Assembly (NCBI GenBank): GCA_965276955.1
Contig: CBDIBP010000012.1
Coordinates: forward strand, 1 to 64,000
Source of the DNA: JABDEZ01 sp965276955
GTDB lineage: Bacteria > Bacteroidota > Bacteroidia > Chitinophagales > Chitinophagaceae
DNA length: 64,000 nt
Reading direction: 5' to 3'
The position numbers and the translations under genes are program-made. Shown piece after piece: positions 1 to 9,180 of this stretch (the stretch's first letter is position 1; each line of letters opens with the position of its first letter). Under the pieces are notes generated by a model that was given only the letters and a program-made list of their open reading frames with translations, made no database searches and had not been told where the DNA came from.

Positions 1-69
1 CTTGTTGCTTTGAGTGGTCTCACTGGCTCCCGTGCGGCCAAGTTCCTCTGGTTTTTTCTTTTCGAACAT
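1..69 (-). CDS. 5' end of an unidentified gene, cut by the window edge
   Basis: An ATG at 67-69 on the minus strand opens a frame that stays open to the window edge, giving 23 residues (beginning MFEKKKPEELGRTG). The start is hydrophilic and charged, with no signal peptide. A TAnnTTTG-type -7 element (TACCTTTG, positions 79-86 on the minus strand) lies about 10 bases upstream of the ATG, which supports a divergent gene opposite clpS. Too little is visible to name a family. The call rests on the open frame and the promoter-like element only. Confidence 0.4.
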   Translation of the reverse strand, partial: MFEKKKPEELGRTGASETTQSNK

Positions 70-105
70 GTGTGGTGGCAAAGGTATTATTCTCAATGCA
101 CTCTA

Positions 106-138
106 TTTGCTTTTGCAATAATATTTGACTTAACTTTG
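106..138 (+). promoter_or_regulatory. Bacteroidota-type promoter of clpS
   Basis: TTTG at 106-109 and TAACTTTG at 131-138 are separated by 21 bases and match the TTTG / TAnnTTTG consensus of the primary sigma factor in this phylum. The -7 element sits about 18 bases before the clpS ATG at 157. Because this promoter lies inside the longer reading frame that opens at 10, it argues for the start at 157. Confidence 0.55.
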
Positions 139-156
139 CCAAAAATTAAAAGTAAT

Positions 157-459
157 ATGAGCGCCAAACTGGGAGCTGATCCGGGTATTCAGTGGCAAGT
201 GCAGCAGGATGCTGATACCGATGTGCTGGAAGAGTCCATTCATAACATTATCGTCTGGAATGACGAAGTAAATACCTTCGATCATGTTATCGCTTCATTG
301 ATCGATGTTTGTGAACATAGCCCTGAGCAGGCTGAGCAAAGTGCGCTGATCATACATCACAGAGGAAAGTATGCAGTAAAGAAAGGTGATTTCGATTTCT
401 TGCGCCCACGTTGCGAAGCACTCATAGACAGAGGTCTACAAGCTACAATCGACGGCTAA
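157..459 (+). CDS. clpS: ATP-dependent Clp protease adaptor ClpS
   Basis: ClpS binds the N-terminal domain of ClpA/ClpC chaperones and delivers N-degron substrates to the Clp protease. The 100-residue product has the family core: IIVWNDEVNTFDHV (residues about 30-43), matching the conserved NDDxNTFxxV motif that forms the N-degron pocket, followed by the EQAEQSALIIHHRGKYAV segment that corresponds to the usual A-x-x-x-x-x-x-H-x-x-G region. The short hydrophilic N-terminal arm before the core is typical. The frame is open further upstream to 10, but that extension is hydrophobic, unlike ClpS, and contains the promoter, so ATG 157 is preferred. A hairpin terminator follows at 481. Confidence 0.93.
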   Translation: MSAKLGADPGIQWQVQQDADTDVLEESIHNIIVWNDEVNTFDHVIASLIDVCEHSPEQAEQSALIIHHRGKYAVKKGDFDFLRPRCEALIDRGLQATIDG

Positions 460-480
460 TACAAGGTCACTATAATGATA

Positions 481-511
481 AAAGCCACTCATAAAGTGGC
501 TTTTGCTTTTT
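481..511. terminator. Bidirectional terminator between clpS and the convergent gene
   Basis: AAAGCCACT (481-489) pairs with AGTGGCTTT (495-503), followed by a T-rich tract on the plus strand and preceded by A-rich sequence for the minus strand. It lies between the convergent stops at 459 and 532 and can serve both genes. Confidence 0.8.
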
Positions 512-531
512 AATGTCTGTTCGTGTATTAC

Positions 532-1017
532 CTAAAAGAAACTATAGTTTACCAATACACCTTTTCTAAAGAATAAGTGCAGTATCCTGTTCTGGTAGGC
601 ATAGTGCAGTTCTTGGTTCACTGGCTTTATGGTCATGTTCTGTGGAGCGCCAAGGCCGGCAAGTACTTCGCTTAGCTTGCTTTTTCCTGCTCTCAGGTAT
701 GGTGCATAGCTATTATCAAATGCTTTAGCTTGTGTTCCCGCAGCTGTCTCGTATGATATACGTTCCAGTTTCAGATCGTTATTGCTCCACGATATAGACA
801 GTATTCCCTTGCTGGTGTTATAGTACCAGGTGTGTTTCTTGCGGCTCTCTTCCTTTTTTACAGGAGTACCAAATTTAGATGTTATGTCGGTAGGTGTTGC
901 TTCTCCCGGTTTCATACTCACCAGGGATATCACGTCGTCGAACGATCCGTTACCTGCCCGGCACACCACGGGGCAGATCACATAAGTACACAGCAACACA
1001 AAAATCAGTTTCTTCAT
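532..1017 (-). CDS. Exported protein of unknown function with two similar halves
   Basis: A 161-residue protein with an N-terminal signal peptide (basic MKK, hydrophobic stretch, C-x-A-like cleavage near residue 20). I do not recognise a named family. The mature part looks like an internal duplication: a segment with KFGTPVKKEE, then a tryptophan/tyrosine-rich strand, then ILSISWSNNDLK, is echoed by GLGAPQNMT, a tyrosine-rich strand, then ILHLFFRKGVLV. This layout recalls the SmpA/OmlA/BLIP-like fold, which often occurs as tandem repeats in periplasmic proteins, but that is inference from pattern. It ends in aromatic residues (YSFF). It is convergent with clpS and shares its terminator. Confidence 0.65.
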   Translation of the reverse strand: MKKLIFVLLCTYVICPVVCRAGNGSFDDVISLVSMKPGEATPTDITSKFGTPVKKEESRKKHTWYYNTSKGILSISWSNNDLKLERISYETAAGTQAKAFDNSYAPYLRAGKSKLSEVLAGLGAPQNMTIKPVNQELHYAYQNRILHLFFRKGVLVNYSFF

Positions 1018-1180
1018 TTTTCTCTTCTCCTTTTACTATTGTACTATATATAAAAGCTATACCAAGATACCGAATTCTATAATAAAAACCATCAATTTAT
1101 TTTGGTATTGTGAAATACTTAGCTTCCTCCTATGAACTTTTGATGCTATTTTTACAAACTTCCTAAATGTATATGTAGTC

Positions 1181-3352
1181 ATGCGCAAATTGCTCTTGCT
1201 TGCTCTCCTTTTCTCTACCCATATTCATGCACAAAGCCTAAAAAAAATATCACTTGAGGATATTTGGAAAACTCCTGTGTTCATGGTCAAAGGTGCGTCA
1301 GCCTTTAATGTAATGAAAGATGGTAGGCACTATACCAAAATGACCTATGCCAATGGGCATCAAAGCATTGACCAATACGATATGCAGTCTGGTAATGTGA
1401 GTAGGACGATATTCATGGATAGCATTGTAAATATCTCAGCTAAGGATCTGGGCATGGAGAGCTATACTTTTAGCGAGGATGAACAAAAGATACTTCTGTA
1501 CACTCAGGGGCAACCTATATATCGTCGTTCTGCACTGTACCGGGTTTATGTCTACGATATTAAGGCAAAAACGATGGTTTTGCTCGATTATGATAAAGTA
1601 TTGCATGCCACGTTTTCGCCTGATGGCAGCAAGGTTGCCTTTGTAAAAAACAACAACCTGTACTATAAAGATCTGCTAAGCGGAGAAACAACTACAATAA
1701 CCCACGATGGTGAGAAAAATAAGATCATCAATGGCAATTGTGATTGGGTATACGAGGAAGAATTCGAGTTCACCCGTGCGTTCCAGTGGTCGCCCGATGG
1801 TAAGCATATAGGCTTCTACCGTTTCGATGAAAGTATGGTGCCCGAATATACCATCCCTATGTACGAGGGCCTTTATCCTACCAACTATACATACAAGTAC
1901 CCTAAGGCCGGTGAAAGGAATTCATTGGTCGAGATCAAAATTTACGACCTCGGTAACAAGAAAACGGTCAGTGTGAATGTGGGCAAAGAAACAGACCAGT
2001 ACATCCCCCGTATCAAATGGATAAATGCAGGCAGTCTATGTGTATATCGTATGAACCGCCGTCAAAACGACCTGGAACTGCTGTCTGCAAATGCCGCAAA
2101 TGGCGAAACAAAGCAAATATACGAGGAGAAAAGTAAAACGTACGTTGAGGTTAATGACAACATTCAGTTCCTGCCCGATGGGCACTCGTTCGTGCTCAAT
2201 AGCGAGCGTAGCGGTTACAACCACTTGTATCGCTGGAACTGGGAGACAAAAGAACTCACAGCTCTTACCACTGGCGATTTTGATGTGGACCAGCTAACAG
2301 GTGTAGATGAAAAGCGCCACCTCGTGTACTACACTGCAGCTGCACCCACACCGCTGCAGCGAAAGCTATATTCAGTGAACTGGGATGGCGAAAAAAACAA
2401 ATGCCTCACCCCAGAAAAAGGCTACCATACTATCACAGGGTTTGAAGGTTATAATTTCTTTCTCGATAAGTATTCTAAATTAAATACGCCACCTGTCTAT
2501 TATTTACGCGATAATGAAGGGAAGATAATTCGCACGCTGGAAGATAACCATGAATTGAAAGACAAAATGGGCGAATACAACATGGGAAATGTGCGCCTGA
2601 TAAAAGTAAAGGGAACTACGGAGCGCCTTAATGCCTGGATGATGACCCCGCCTGATTTTGACAGCACAAAAAAATACCCTGTGCTCATGTATCAGTATAG
2701 TGGTCCAGGGTCGCAAGAGGTCACCGATGGCTTCCCCGCTCGTACCAGCGACTATTTCTGGTACCAGATGCTGGCTGAGAAAGGTTACATAATAGTATGT
2801 GCCGATGGTACAGGTACAGGTTTCCGTGGCGAGGCTTTTAAGAAAAAAACTTACTTACAATTGGGAAAATATGAAAGTGACGATCAGGTAGCAGTAGCAA
2901 AATACCTGGGAACATTCCCTTTTGTTAATAAGGACCGCATTGGAATATGGGGTTGGAGCTTCGGAGCTTTCACCAGCTCTACTTGTTTGTTCAAAGGGAG
3001 TGATGTGTTCAAAATGGCTATAGCAGTAGCACCCGTTACCAACTGGCGCTACTACGATAATATTTATACAGAGCGCTACATGCGCCGTCCCCAGGAAAAC
3101 GAAAAAGGCTATGATGACAATGCACCCGAAAAAATGGTGAACGGATTAAAAGGTAAGTTCCTGCTGGTGCATGGCACCGCCGATGATAATGTACATTTTC
3201 AAAATTCTGCAATGCTGGTCGATGCATTAATAAAGGCTGACAAAGAATACGATAGCGAATATTACCCTAATAAGAACCATGGTATTTATGGCGGCAATAC
3301 CCGCTACCACCTGTATAGGAGAATGACGAAATTTATCCTGGATAATCTGTAA
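1181..3352 (+). CDS. Dipeptidyl peptidase IV-type serine peptidase (family S9B)
   Basis: A 723-residue exported peptidase expected to remove X-Pro/X-Ala dipeptides from peptide N-termini in the periplasm or at the surface. A signal peptide (MRKLLLLALLFSTHIHA) is followed by a beta-propeller of WD-like blades (repeated FSPDG/SPDGK turns) and a C-terminal alpha/beta hydrolase domain. The nucleophile motif is GWSFGAF (Ser593), with a catalytic Asp in GTADDNVHF (Asp668) and His in NKNHGIYGG (His700). The propeller motif DWVYEEEF (188-195) carries the double Glu that anchors the substrate amino group in true DPP-IV enzymes, which makes DPP-IV more likely than a general prolyl oligopeptidase. Phe replaces the more usual Tyr after the serine. 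The next gene starts 8 bases after the stop. Confidence 0.93.
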   Translation: MRKLLLLALLFSTHIHAQSLKKISLEDIWKTPVFMVKGASAFNVMKDGRHYTKMTYANGHQSIDQYDMQSGNVSRTIFMDSIVNISAKDLGMESYTFSEDEQKILLYTQGQPIYRRSALYRVYVYDIKAKTMVLLDYDKVLHATFSPDGSKVAFVKNNNLYYKDLLSGETTTITHDGEKNKIINGNCDWVYEEEFEFTRAFQWSPDGKHIGFYRFDESMVPEYTIPMYEGLYPTNYTYKYPKAGERNSLVEIKIYDLGNKKTVSVNVGKETDQYIPRIKWINAGSLCVYRMNRRQNDLELLSANAANGETKQIYEEKSKTYVEVNDNIQFLPDGHSFVLNSERSGYNHLYRWNWETKELTALTTGDFDVDQLTGVDEKRHLVYYTAAAPTPLQRKLYSVNWDGEKNKCLTPEKGYHTITGFEGYNFFLDKYSKLNTPPVYYLRDNEGKIIRTLEDNHELKDKMGEYNMGNVRLIKVKGTTERLNAWMMTPPDFDSTKKYPVLMYQYSGPGSQEVTDGFPARTSDYFWYQMLAEKGYIIVCADGTGTGFRGEAFKKKTYLQLGKYESDDQVAVAKYLGTFPFVNKDRIGIWGWSFGAFTSSTCLFKGSDVFKMAIAVAPVTNWRYYDNIYTERYMRRPQENEKGYDDNAPEKMVNGLKGKFLLVHGTADDNVHFQNSAMLVDALIKADKEYDSEYYPNKNHGIYGGNTRYHLYRRMTKFILDNL

Positions 3353-3360
3353 ATGACCGA

Positions 3361-4302
3361 ATGACAAAACTGGAAATAGCTATATATAAATGGCCACCCG
3401 TAAACAGCATTATAAAGCGCGCAAAAAAGATAATTTTGCCCGGCCTGAAAGGTGCGTCTTTGTATGAGGTGGTACGCTATTTCTTCAAAGAGATAGGAAC
3501 CCTTAAGCTAACCGAAAAAGCAGCTGCGGTCACTTACAATTTCCTCATGGCCATGCCGCCTACCTTCCTTATCCTGTTCTCTATCATCCCATACCTGCAT
3601 TTGAGCGGCGTGGAAAAAACAGTGCTCACCACTATACAGTACCTTACCCCCAATAGCAATGCCTATAATAGTGTAAGTGCGGTGGTCGTAGACTTTATGA
3701 ATACTCAGCGGCGGGGTTTCCTTTCGTTTGGCATAGTCCTCGTTCTCTACTTCTCTTCAAATGGTGTAATGGGCCTTATGAGGAGTTTCGATCGCACAGA
3801 ATCGCTGTACAAAAAAAGAACAGGTCTGCAACGCCGCCTCACAGCTATCAAGCTCACTTTTGTACTTATTTTCCAGGCGCTCGTCTCACTGGTGGTACTC
3901 ATACTGCAAGTAGAAAAGTGGAATGCCTGGGTATTGCGTACCTCTCATAGTGTCTTAGCTGTAAAGCTATTGAGCATCTTGTTGCTCATTCTTATCGTGT
4001 TTGTTGCTATTTGTATTATATATACTTATGGCCCGTCGCTTACACAAAAGGTTCGCTTCATATCTGCGGGTTCCATTTTTGCAACTGTTTTTGCTATGCT
4101 TATCACTTGGGTATTTTTTTACCTGGTCAATAACTTTATCAACTATAATAAGTTTTATGGCTCAGTAGGCACTGTTACCGCATTTATGGTTTGGGTTTGG
4201 TTGAATGTGCTCGTAATTTTGATAGGATATGAACTTAACCTTAGCCTTATGTTAGGTAAACTATCACATACTGAAGATGAGGATGCCGATAAGATATTAT
4301 AG
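3361..4302 (+). CDS. YihY/BrkB-family inner-membrane protein
   Basis: A 313-residue multi-spanning membrane protein of the YihY/virulence factor BrkB family, once mislabelled as RNase BN; its molecular role is unknown. Visible features are a soluble N-terminal stretch with the family start of the first helix (EKAAAVTYNFLMAMPPTF), about six hydrophobic helices, the SSNGVMGLMRSFD segment, and a C-terminal VWLNVLVILIGYELN helix, all typical of the family. An upstream ATG at 3353 hits a stop after three codons, so 3361 is used. The 3' end overlaps the next gene by 26 bases, suggesting a shared transcript with the DPP-IV gene upstream and the heme/copper lipoprotein downstream. Confidence 0.88.
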   Translation: MTKLEIAIYKWPPVNSIIKRAKKIILPGLKGASLYEVVRYFFKEIGTLKLTEKAAAVTYNFLMAMPPTFLILFSIIPYLHLSGVEKTVLTTIQYLTPNSNAYNSVSAVVVDFMNTQRRGFLSFGIVLVLYFSSNGVMGLMRSFDRTESLYKKRTGLQRRLTAIKLTFVLIFQALVSLVVLILQVEKWNAWVLRTSHSVLAVKLLSILLLILIVFVAICIIYTYGPSLTQKVRFISAGSIFATVFAMLITWVFFYLVNNFINYNKFYGSVGTVTAFMVWVWLNVLVILIGYELNLSLMLGKLSHTEDEDADKIL

Positions 4303-5650
4303 TTTACTGCTGTTAGCTCTTGTGTTGTCTTTCACATGCTGCACCAATAAGGATACCGTTCCTTCACACGTCAATTTTACCGAGCATGTGGCTCCTATAC
4401 TTTATGCCAATTGCGCCATTTGCCACAGGCCGGGCGGCAATGCCCACTTCGCCCTGGTTACCTACGCACAGGCTAAGAACTACGCATCGGCTATAGCATA
4501 CGTAACCAGGGAGCACCTCATGCCCCCATGGCCTGCCGACCCTCATTATACTGAATTTGTAGGCCAGCGCCTGCTCAGCGATAGGGACATAAAAGTATTG
4601 CAGAAATGGGTGGACGATGGTATAGTAGAAGGTCCTGCAGATAAACTGCCAACATTGCCTTCCTATCCTGTAGGGTCTACCATTGGTACCCCGGATATGC
4701 GAATACCGGTACAGCCATATTTCTTAAAGGCCAACAGCAGCGATAAATTTCTCTTGGTAAAGGTGCCTTTTCAGTTGCCTCAAGATACTTTTGCCAGCGT
4801 CATTGAGTTCTCACCAGGCAATAAGAATGTGGTACACCATGTGAACGGTGACATGGTAAAATACCAGTTCGATAAGAAAGCAAATGTTTTTGACGGTGAT
4901 AGGGTAGTAGACATGGTAGAAGATACCACCATTATGCAGGCCTACCGCAAGCTGGGCTTGCCCAATGATGACGGCAGTTATCCTGTATTGCAAAAGTCAG
5001 TGGTCAACTATCTGCCTGGAGTATTCGCGCAGCGCTATCCTGAGGGACTTGGCGGTTACGTACTGCCTCGTAAAGGTGCCTTTCTGCTCAACGATCTGCA
5101 TTATGGTTTCACCTCTAAAGATGAAGTATGGGATAGTTCCTATATCAATATATTCTTTGCTAAAACACCACCTTCACGTCCTGTCAAGGAGTTTCAGTTA
5201 GGGACCTTAGGCATATCTCCCGTACTCCCTGACCTGATAATAGACCCTAACACCATAAAGCATGTTAGCAGCCGCTACCGCGTACCTCAAGATATTTCGG
5301 TGCTCACTATCAATCCCCACATGCACCTGCTGGCAAAGAGCTTTAAGGCATATGCGCTAAAGCCTAATGGCGATACCATACGCCTTATATCCATACCTGC
5401 CTGGGATTTTAACTGGCAGTATTTCTATACGTTCAAAAAGATGATAAAGATACCCGCGGGAAGCACTATAGTAGCAGAAGGTATTTATGACAATACTCGC
5501 GCAAACCCCAACAACCCTTTCAGCCCCCCACGATTGGTCCGCGATCAGAACGGCAGCATGAAGGCCACCGATGAGATGTTCCAGTTCATCATTACTTATC
5601 TGCCATATAAGGAAGGGGATGAGAATATAAGTTTGGAAACAGGTAGATAG
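4277..5650 (+). CDS. Lipoprotein joining a c-type heme motif to a copper monooxygenase-like (PHM/DBH-type) domain
   Basis: A 457-residue predicted lipoprotein (lipobox around LSFTC, Cys21). The N-terminal domain has one heme c motif CAICH (46-50) and an MPPWPAD segment likely to hold the axial Met, as in small cytochrome c-like domains. The C-terminal two thirds resemble copper type II ascorbate-dependent monooxygenases: paired His187-His188 (VVHHV), His275 (LHYGF) for the first copper site, and His348-x-His350 (NPHMHL) with Met434 (TDEMF) for the second. The WDFNWQ...IPAGS stretch also matches that family. All copper ligands are present, so an active oxidative enzyme fed by its own heme domain is plausible; the substrate is unknown. 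The start overlaps the YihY gene by 26 bases. Confidence 0.8.
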   Translation: MRMPIRYYSLLLLALVLSFTCCTNKDTVPSHVNFTEHVAPILYANCAICHRPGGNAHFALVTYAQAKNYASAIAYVTREHLMPPWPADPHYTEFVGQRLLSDRDIKVLQKWVDDGIVEGPADKLPTLPSYPVGSTIGTPDMRIPVQPYFLKANSSDKFLLVKVPFQLPQDTFASVIEFSPGNKNVVHHVNGDMVKYQFDKKANVFDGDRVVDMVEDTTIMQAYRKLGLPNDDGSYPVLQKSVVNYLPGVFAQRYPEGLGGYVLPRKGAFLLNDLHYGFTSKDEVWDSSYINIFFAKTPPSRPVKEFQLGTLGISPVLPDLIIDPNTIKHVSSRYRVPQDISVLTINPHMHLLAKSFKAYALKPNGDTIRLISIPAWDFNWQYFYTFKKMIKIPAGSTIVAEGIYDNTRANPNNPFSPPRLVRDQNGSMKATDEMFQFIITYLPYKEGDENISLETGR

Positions 5651-5706
5651 AAAAGATCTGTAAGGCTACTGCTTATATTAGGGCACAAATAATCACATCA
5701 AACTAC

Positions 5707-6885
5707 ATGGAGTTATCATTGACGAACTATACTACTGCATTGCCTGCACCCCTTTTAAAAAAGGGGGCTGCAGATACGGTGCGCGAATTAGATGAGGTGG
5801 AAAAGGGACGATACCAGGCTTATGTGGATGAGAAGGGCGGCGATACCTATGACGTTGGGATAGTCATTGATAACAAAGGTGTAGTAATGAGCCATACCTG
5901 CGATTGTCCTGCACAACCTGCCGTTTGCAGGCATAAGGCGGCTGTGCTAATGGCAATAGCCAAAGGTCGCAAAGTGCCCGCACCAATAAAGCGAAAAAAG
6001 AAAGTGACACCCGTAGATGCCGTATTGGATGATATGGATGGCGATACATTAAAGCACTGGGTGAAGGATATACTCACGAAGAATAAAGACCTTGAGATAG
6101 CCTTCCTGCACCAGTTCTCTGAACAGCAAAAGCTATATACTCCTGACGATGTAAAAAGCCTTACGCAGGAAGCTGTAAAAGCCGTGATCAGGAAAAAGAA
6201 AACTGTAGAGATAGGTGAAATAAAAAAGATTATTGGGTTGTGGACAGACATTCACGAACCTATTGTAGCCCAATATTGTTCAAATGTAACTGATAAAACA
6301 GCTTTCCTGAATTTTAATGCCCTTGTTGAGGCATTCGAAACGTTGCAAATGCATCTTAAATATGCTAATGCTCGTTTCACTAAGTATATAGAGAAGCAGT
6401 TGGCAGTTGTTGGGTTGCACATATATGGCCTGCATGATGAGGCGGCGTGGGAAACCGCTACGGGGTACTTTATAGATTATATGTTCATACAGCCAGGTTA
6501 TGTAAGGCCTTACTACCTGTCTTTTTTAAGCGCCATACCCGAAGGTGATGCTGAGCGGAAAATGAGGATTACAGAAATGCTGGTGCAGCAATACAGTGAA
6601 TGTAATCTGGTGCAAATATATAATCGGGATATCTATGCTGAGATCATCTTTAAATTGGTTGTTGAGAATGACATGTTCCGTGCTTATTACAGGCACTTTA
6701 AACCAGGGCATTTAAGGAATGAATATAATGAGCAACTAATACGTGAACTTATAAAAATTTGCAAGCTGGAACTTGCAGAGCAATTTTGCAGGGAACAGAT
6801 ACGCAAGAATTACAAGCCGGAGTATAATGCAATTTATCAGCACTTACTAAAGGAAGTTAATATCGCTAAACGTAGCTTATCTTAA
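5707..6885 (+). CDS. SWIM zinc-finger protein
   Basis: A 392-residue cytoplasmic protein. Residues about 60-75 contain CDCPAQPAVCRH, a SWIM-type zinc finger (C-x-C-x(n)-C-x-H), expected to bind DNA or protein. The rest is mostly helical, with repeated aromatic/leucine patterns (YIEKQLAVVGLHIYGLHDEAAW, MLVQQYSECNLVQIYNRD) suggesting an alpha-solenoid, but no catalytic motif. SWIM proteins in bacteria are often linked to SNF2 helicases; none is adjacent here. The function is therefore not assigned beyond the finger. A strong hairpin at 6923 separates it from the convergent EF-G gene. Confidence 0.82.
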   Translation: MELSLTNYTTALPAPLLKKGAADTVRELDEVEKGRYQAYVDEKGGDTYDVGIVIDNKGVVMSHTCDCPAQPAVCRHKAAVLMAIAKGRKVPAPIKRKKKVTPVDAVLDDMDGDTLKHWVKDILTKNKDLEIAFLHQFSEQQKLYTPDDVKSLTQEAVKAVIRKKKTVEIGEIKKIIGLWTDIHEPIVAQYCSNVTDKTAFLNFNALVEAFETLQMHLKYANARFTKYIEKQLAVVGLHIYGLHDEAAWETATGYFIDYMFIQPGYVRPYYLSFLSAIPEGDAERKMRITEMLVQQYSECNLVQIYNRDIYAEIIFKLVVENDMFRAYYRHFKPGHLRNEYNEQLIRELIKICKLELAEQFCREQIRKNYKPEYNAIYQHLLKEVNIAKRSLS

Positions 6886-6922
6886 GTTGTGCTTTAGGTG
6901 TGTTGACAATATGAACAACAAA

Positions 6923-6950
6923 AAACGCCCCGTTACCGGAGGCGTTTCGT
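6923..6950. terminator. Terminator between the SWIM gene and the EF-G gene
   Basis: AAACGCC (6923-6929) pairs with GGCGTTT (6941-6947); the inner CCG/CGG extends the stem. It lies between convergent stops at 6885 and 6969 and is flanked by A-rich and T-containing tracts, so it can act in both directions. Confidence 0.75.
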
Positions 6951-6968
6951 TATTTAAGGGAGTTCTTA

Positions 6969-9129
6969 TTATGCGTTTACTTTACCCTTAGTTTTGCTTA
7001 CTACTTCTTCCTCAATGTTACGTGGGGTAGGAGCGTAGTGGCTAAATTCCATGGTAGATGTCGCACGGCCTGAAGACAGTGAACGCAGCTGTGTAACGTA
7101 ACCGAACATTTCGCTCAACGGTACTTTTGCTTTTATCACTTGCAGGTTATGCTTGCTGTCCATACCTTCCAGCATAGCACGGCGGCGGTTAAGATCGCCC
7201 GTTACATCGCCCATGTACTGGTCGGGGGTGGTAACTTCTACCTTCATGATAGGCTCCAGCAATACGTTGGTTTTGCTTTCCTTCCAGCTTCGCGGAAGCC
7301 AGACTTAGCGCAAAGTTCAAAAGACATAGAGTCACTATCCACCTGGTGGAAAGAACCGTCAAATATGCGTACCCTCATGCTTTCAACAGGGAAGCCTGCC
7401 AGCGGGCCTGTGGTCATAGATGTTTCAAAACCTTTCTGTATAGCAGGTATGAACTCACGCGGGTATAGAACCACCAAATATTTCGTTGATGAACTGGAAA
7501 GTAGCCTTTGCCTTCTTTCAGGAACTCTTCGTCAGCAGGGCCTATCTCAAACTGGATATCGGCAAACTTACCACGGCCACCTGTTTGTTTCTTGTATATT
7601 TCGCGGTGCTCTATTTTCAGTGGTAAATGCTTCCTTGTAAGCAACCATTGGCGCACCCTGGTTGATCTCTACCTTGAACTCGCGACGCATACGGTCAACG
7701 ATGATCTCGAGGTGAAGCTCACCCATACCACGCAATATGGTCTGGCCGGTATCTTCGTCTGTCTTCACACGCAGGGTAGGATCTTCTTCAACAAGCTTGG
7801 CTATCGCCATACCCATCTTATCAGCATCAGCCTGTGTGCGTAGGCTCTACAGCTATAGATATTACGGGTTCCGGTATGAACATGTTCTCCAGTACTATCG
7901 GGTGCTTTTCATCGCACAAAGTATCACCGGTCTTTATTTCTTTAAACCCTACAGCAGCGCCTATATCGCCTGCTTCAATGAAGTCGATAGGGTTCTGCTT
8001 GTTGGCGTGCATCTGCATGATACGGCTGATACGCTCGTTCTTGCCACTGAACGTACGTTCAGTACATAGCTACCTGCATCCAGGTGGCCGGAATAGCACC
8101 GGAAGAACGCCAGGCGGCCAACGAAAGGATCGGTCATGATCTTGAATGCAAGGGCCGCAAATGGTTCCTTAGCATCTAGGGTGACGTACTATTTCTTCAC
8201 CGGTATCAGGATTGATACCTTTGATAGACTCAACGTCCAGCGGGCTAGGCAGGTAACGGATAACGGCATCCAGCGCCACCTGTACACCCTTTATTCTTGT
8301 AGGCAGAACCGCAAAGCATTGGTATGATGCTCAGGTCGATAGTAGCTTTACGTACGGCTTCGTGTATCTCATCGACAGAGATGCTGTTCAGGATCAGTCG
8401 AAGAATTTCTCCATCAGATGTGTCGTCATATTCGGCAACAGCTTCTACAAGCTGCGCACGCCAGTAGTCCACGTCTTCCTTCATGTCATCCGGAATAGGA
8501 ATCTTCGCTGTACGTAGCGCCCTGTGTAGCATCGTCCCATATGATGGCCTGCATGGTGATCAGATCCACGACACCACTGAAATGGTCTTCAGCGCCTATT
8601 GGTAACTGCAATGGTACAGATTTAGCACCCAGCATTTCACGCACCTGCGTCACCACCATCAGGAAGTCGGCGCCTATACGGTCCATTTTGTTTACAAAAC
8701 CGATACGCGGAACGCTTGTAACGGTTAGCCTGGCGCCAAACGGTCTCAGACTGTGGTTCTACACCATCAACGGCGCAGAGAACAAAGCCACAAGGCCATC
8801 CAGTACGCGCATAGAGCGCTCTACCTCGATGGTAAAATCCACGTGGCCCGGGAGTATCAATGATGTTGAATTTGTATTTCTTTGATTCAGGGAAGGAGCT
8901 TGCCCTGTACGGTAGGGAAGTTCCAGAAGCAGGTAGTAGCAGCTGATGTGATGGTGATACCACGCTCCTGCTCCTGTGCCATCCAGTCCATGGTAGCCGC
9001 ACCTTCGTGCACCTCACCTATTTTGTGGTTCACACCTGTGTAGTAAAGGATACGTTCTGTAGTAGTGGTCTTACCGGCATCAATGTGCGCTGCAATACCA
9101 AAGTTGCGCTGTAAGCGTAAGTCTGCCAT
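6969..9129 (-). pseudogene. fusA: Elongation factor G gene interrupted by about sixteen small insertions
   Basis: EF-G is the GTPase that drives ribosomal translocation. The reading starts at ATG 9129 with MADLRLQRNFGIAAHIDAGKTTTTERI (P-loop) and ends near 6969 with KTKGKVNA, but the frame changes many times. Pieces in order show the G1 loop, DTPG (G3), NKMD (G4), domain II, and the C-terminal domains IV and V. Joining the pieces needs removal of one or two bases at about 8892, 8850, 8780, 8713, 8503, 8417, 8396, 8385, 8288, 8177, 8046, 7838, 7614, 7496, 7458 and 7265. These total 19 bases and leave exactly 714 codons. The residues between breaks are highly conserved and I saw no deletion or nonsense substitution. 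Consensus error is more likely than decay. Confidence 0.9.
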
Positions 9130-9172
9130 TGTTATTGTTGTTAATTGTAGTTTATGACTTTGAAATTGGGTG

Positions 9173-9180
9173 CAAAGGTA
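9173..9180 (-). promoter_or_regulatory. -7 promoter element of the EF-G gene
   Basis: On the minus strand TACCTTTG matches TAnnTTTG and lies about 43 bases before the EF-G start codon. No clear TTTG -33 partner is seen; only a weak TTTC at 9197-9200. Confidence 0.45.

Noticed and set aside
10..156. An N-terminal extension of ClpS
   Set aside because: The extension is hydrophobic and overlaps both a strong promoter match and a divergent gene start.
7140..8885. Several plus-strand frames opposite the EF-G gene
   Set aside because: All are antisense to conserved EF-G sequence and appear only because the real frame is broken by small insertions.
6969..9129. Programmed frameshifting or translational bypassing in EF-G
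   Set aside because: Sixteen scattered sites with no shared slippery sequence or structure make recoding unreasonable; error or decay is simpler.
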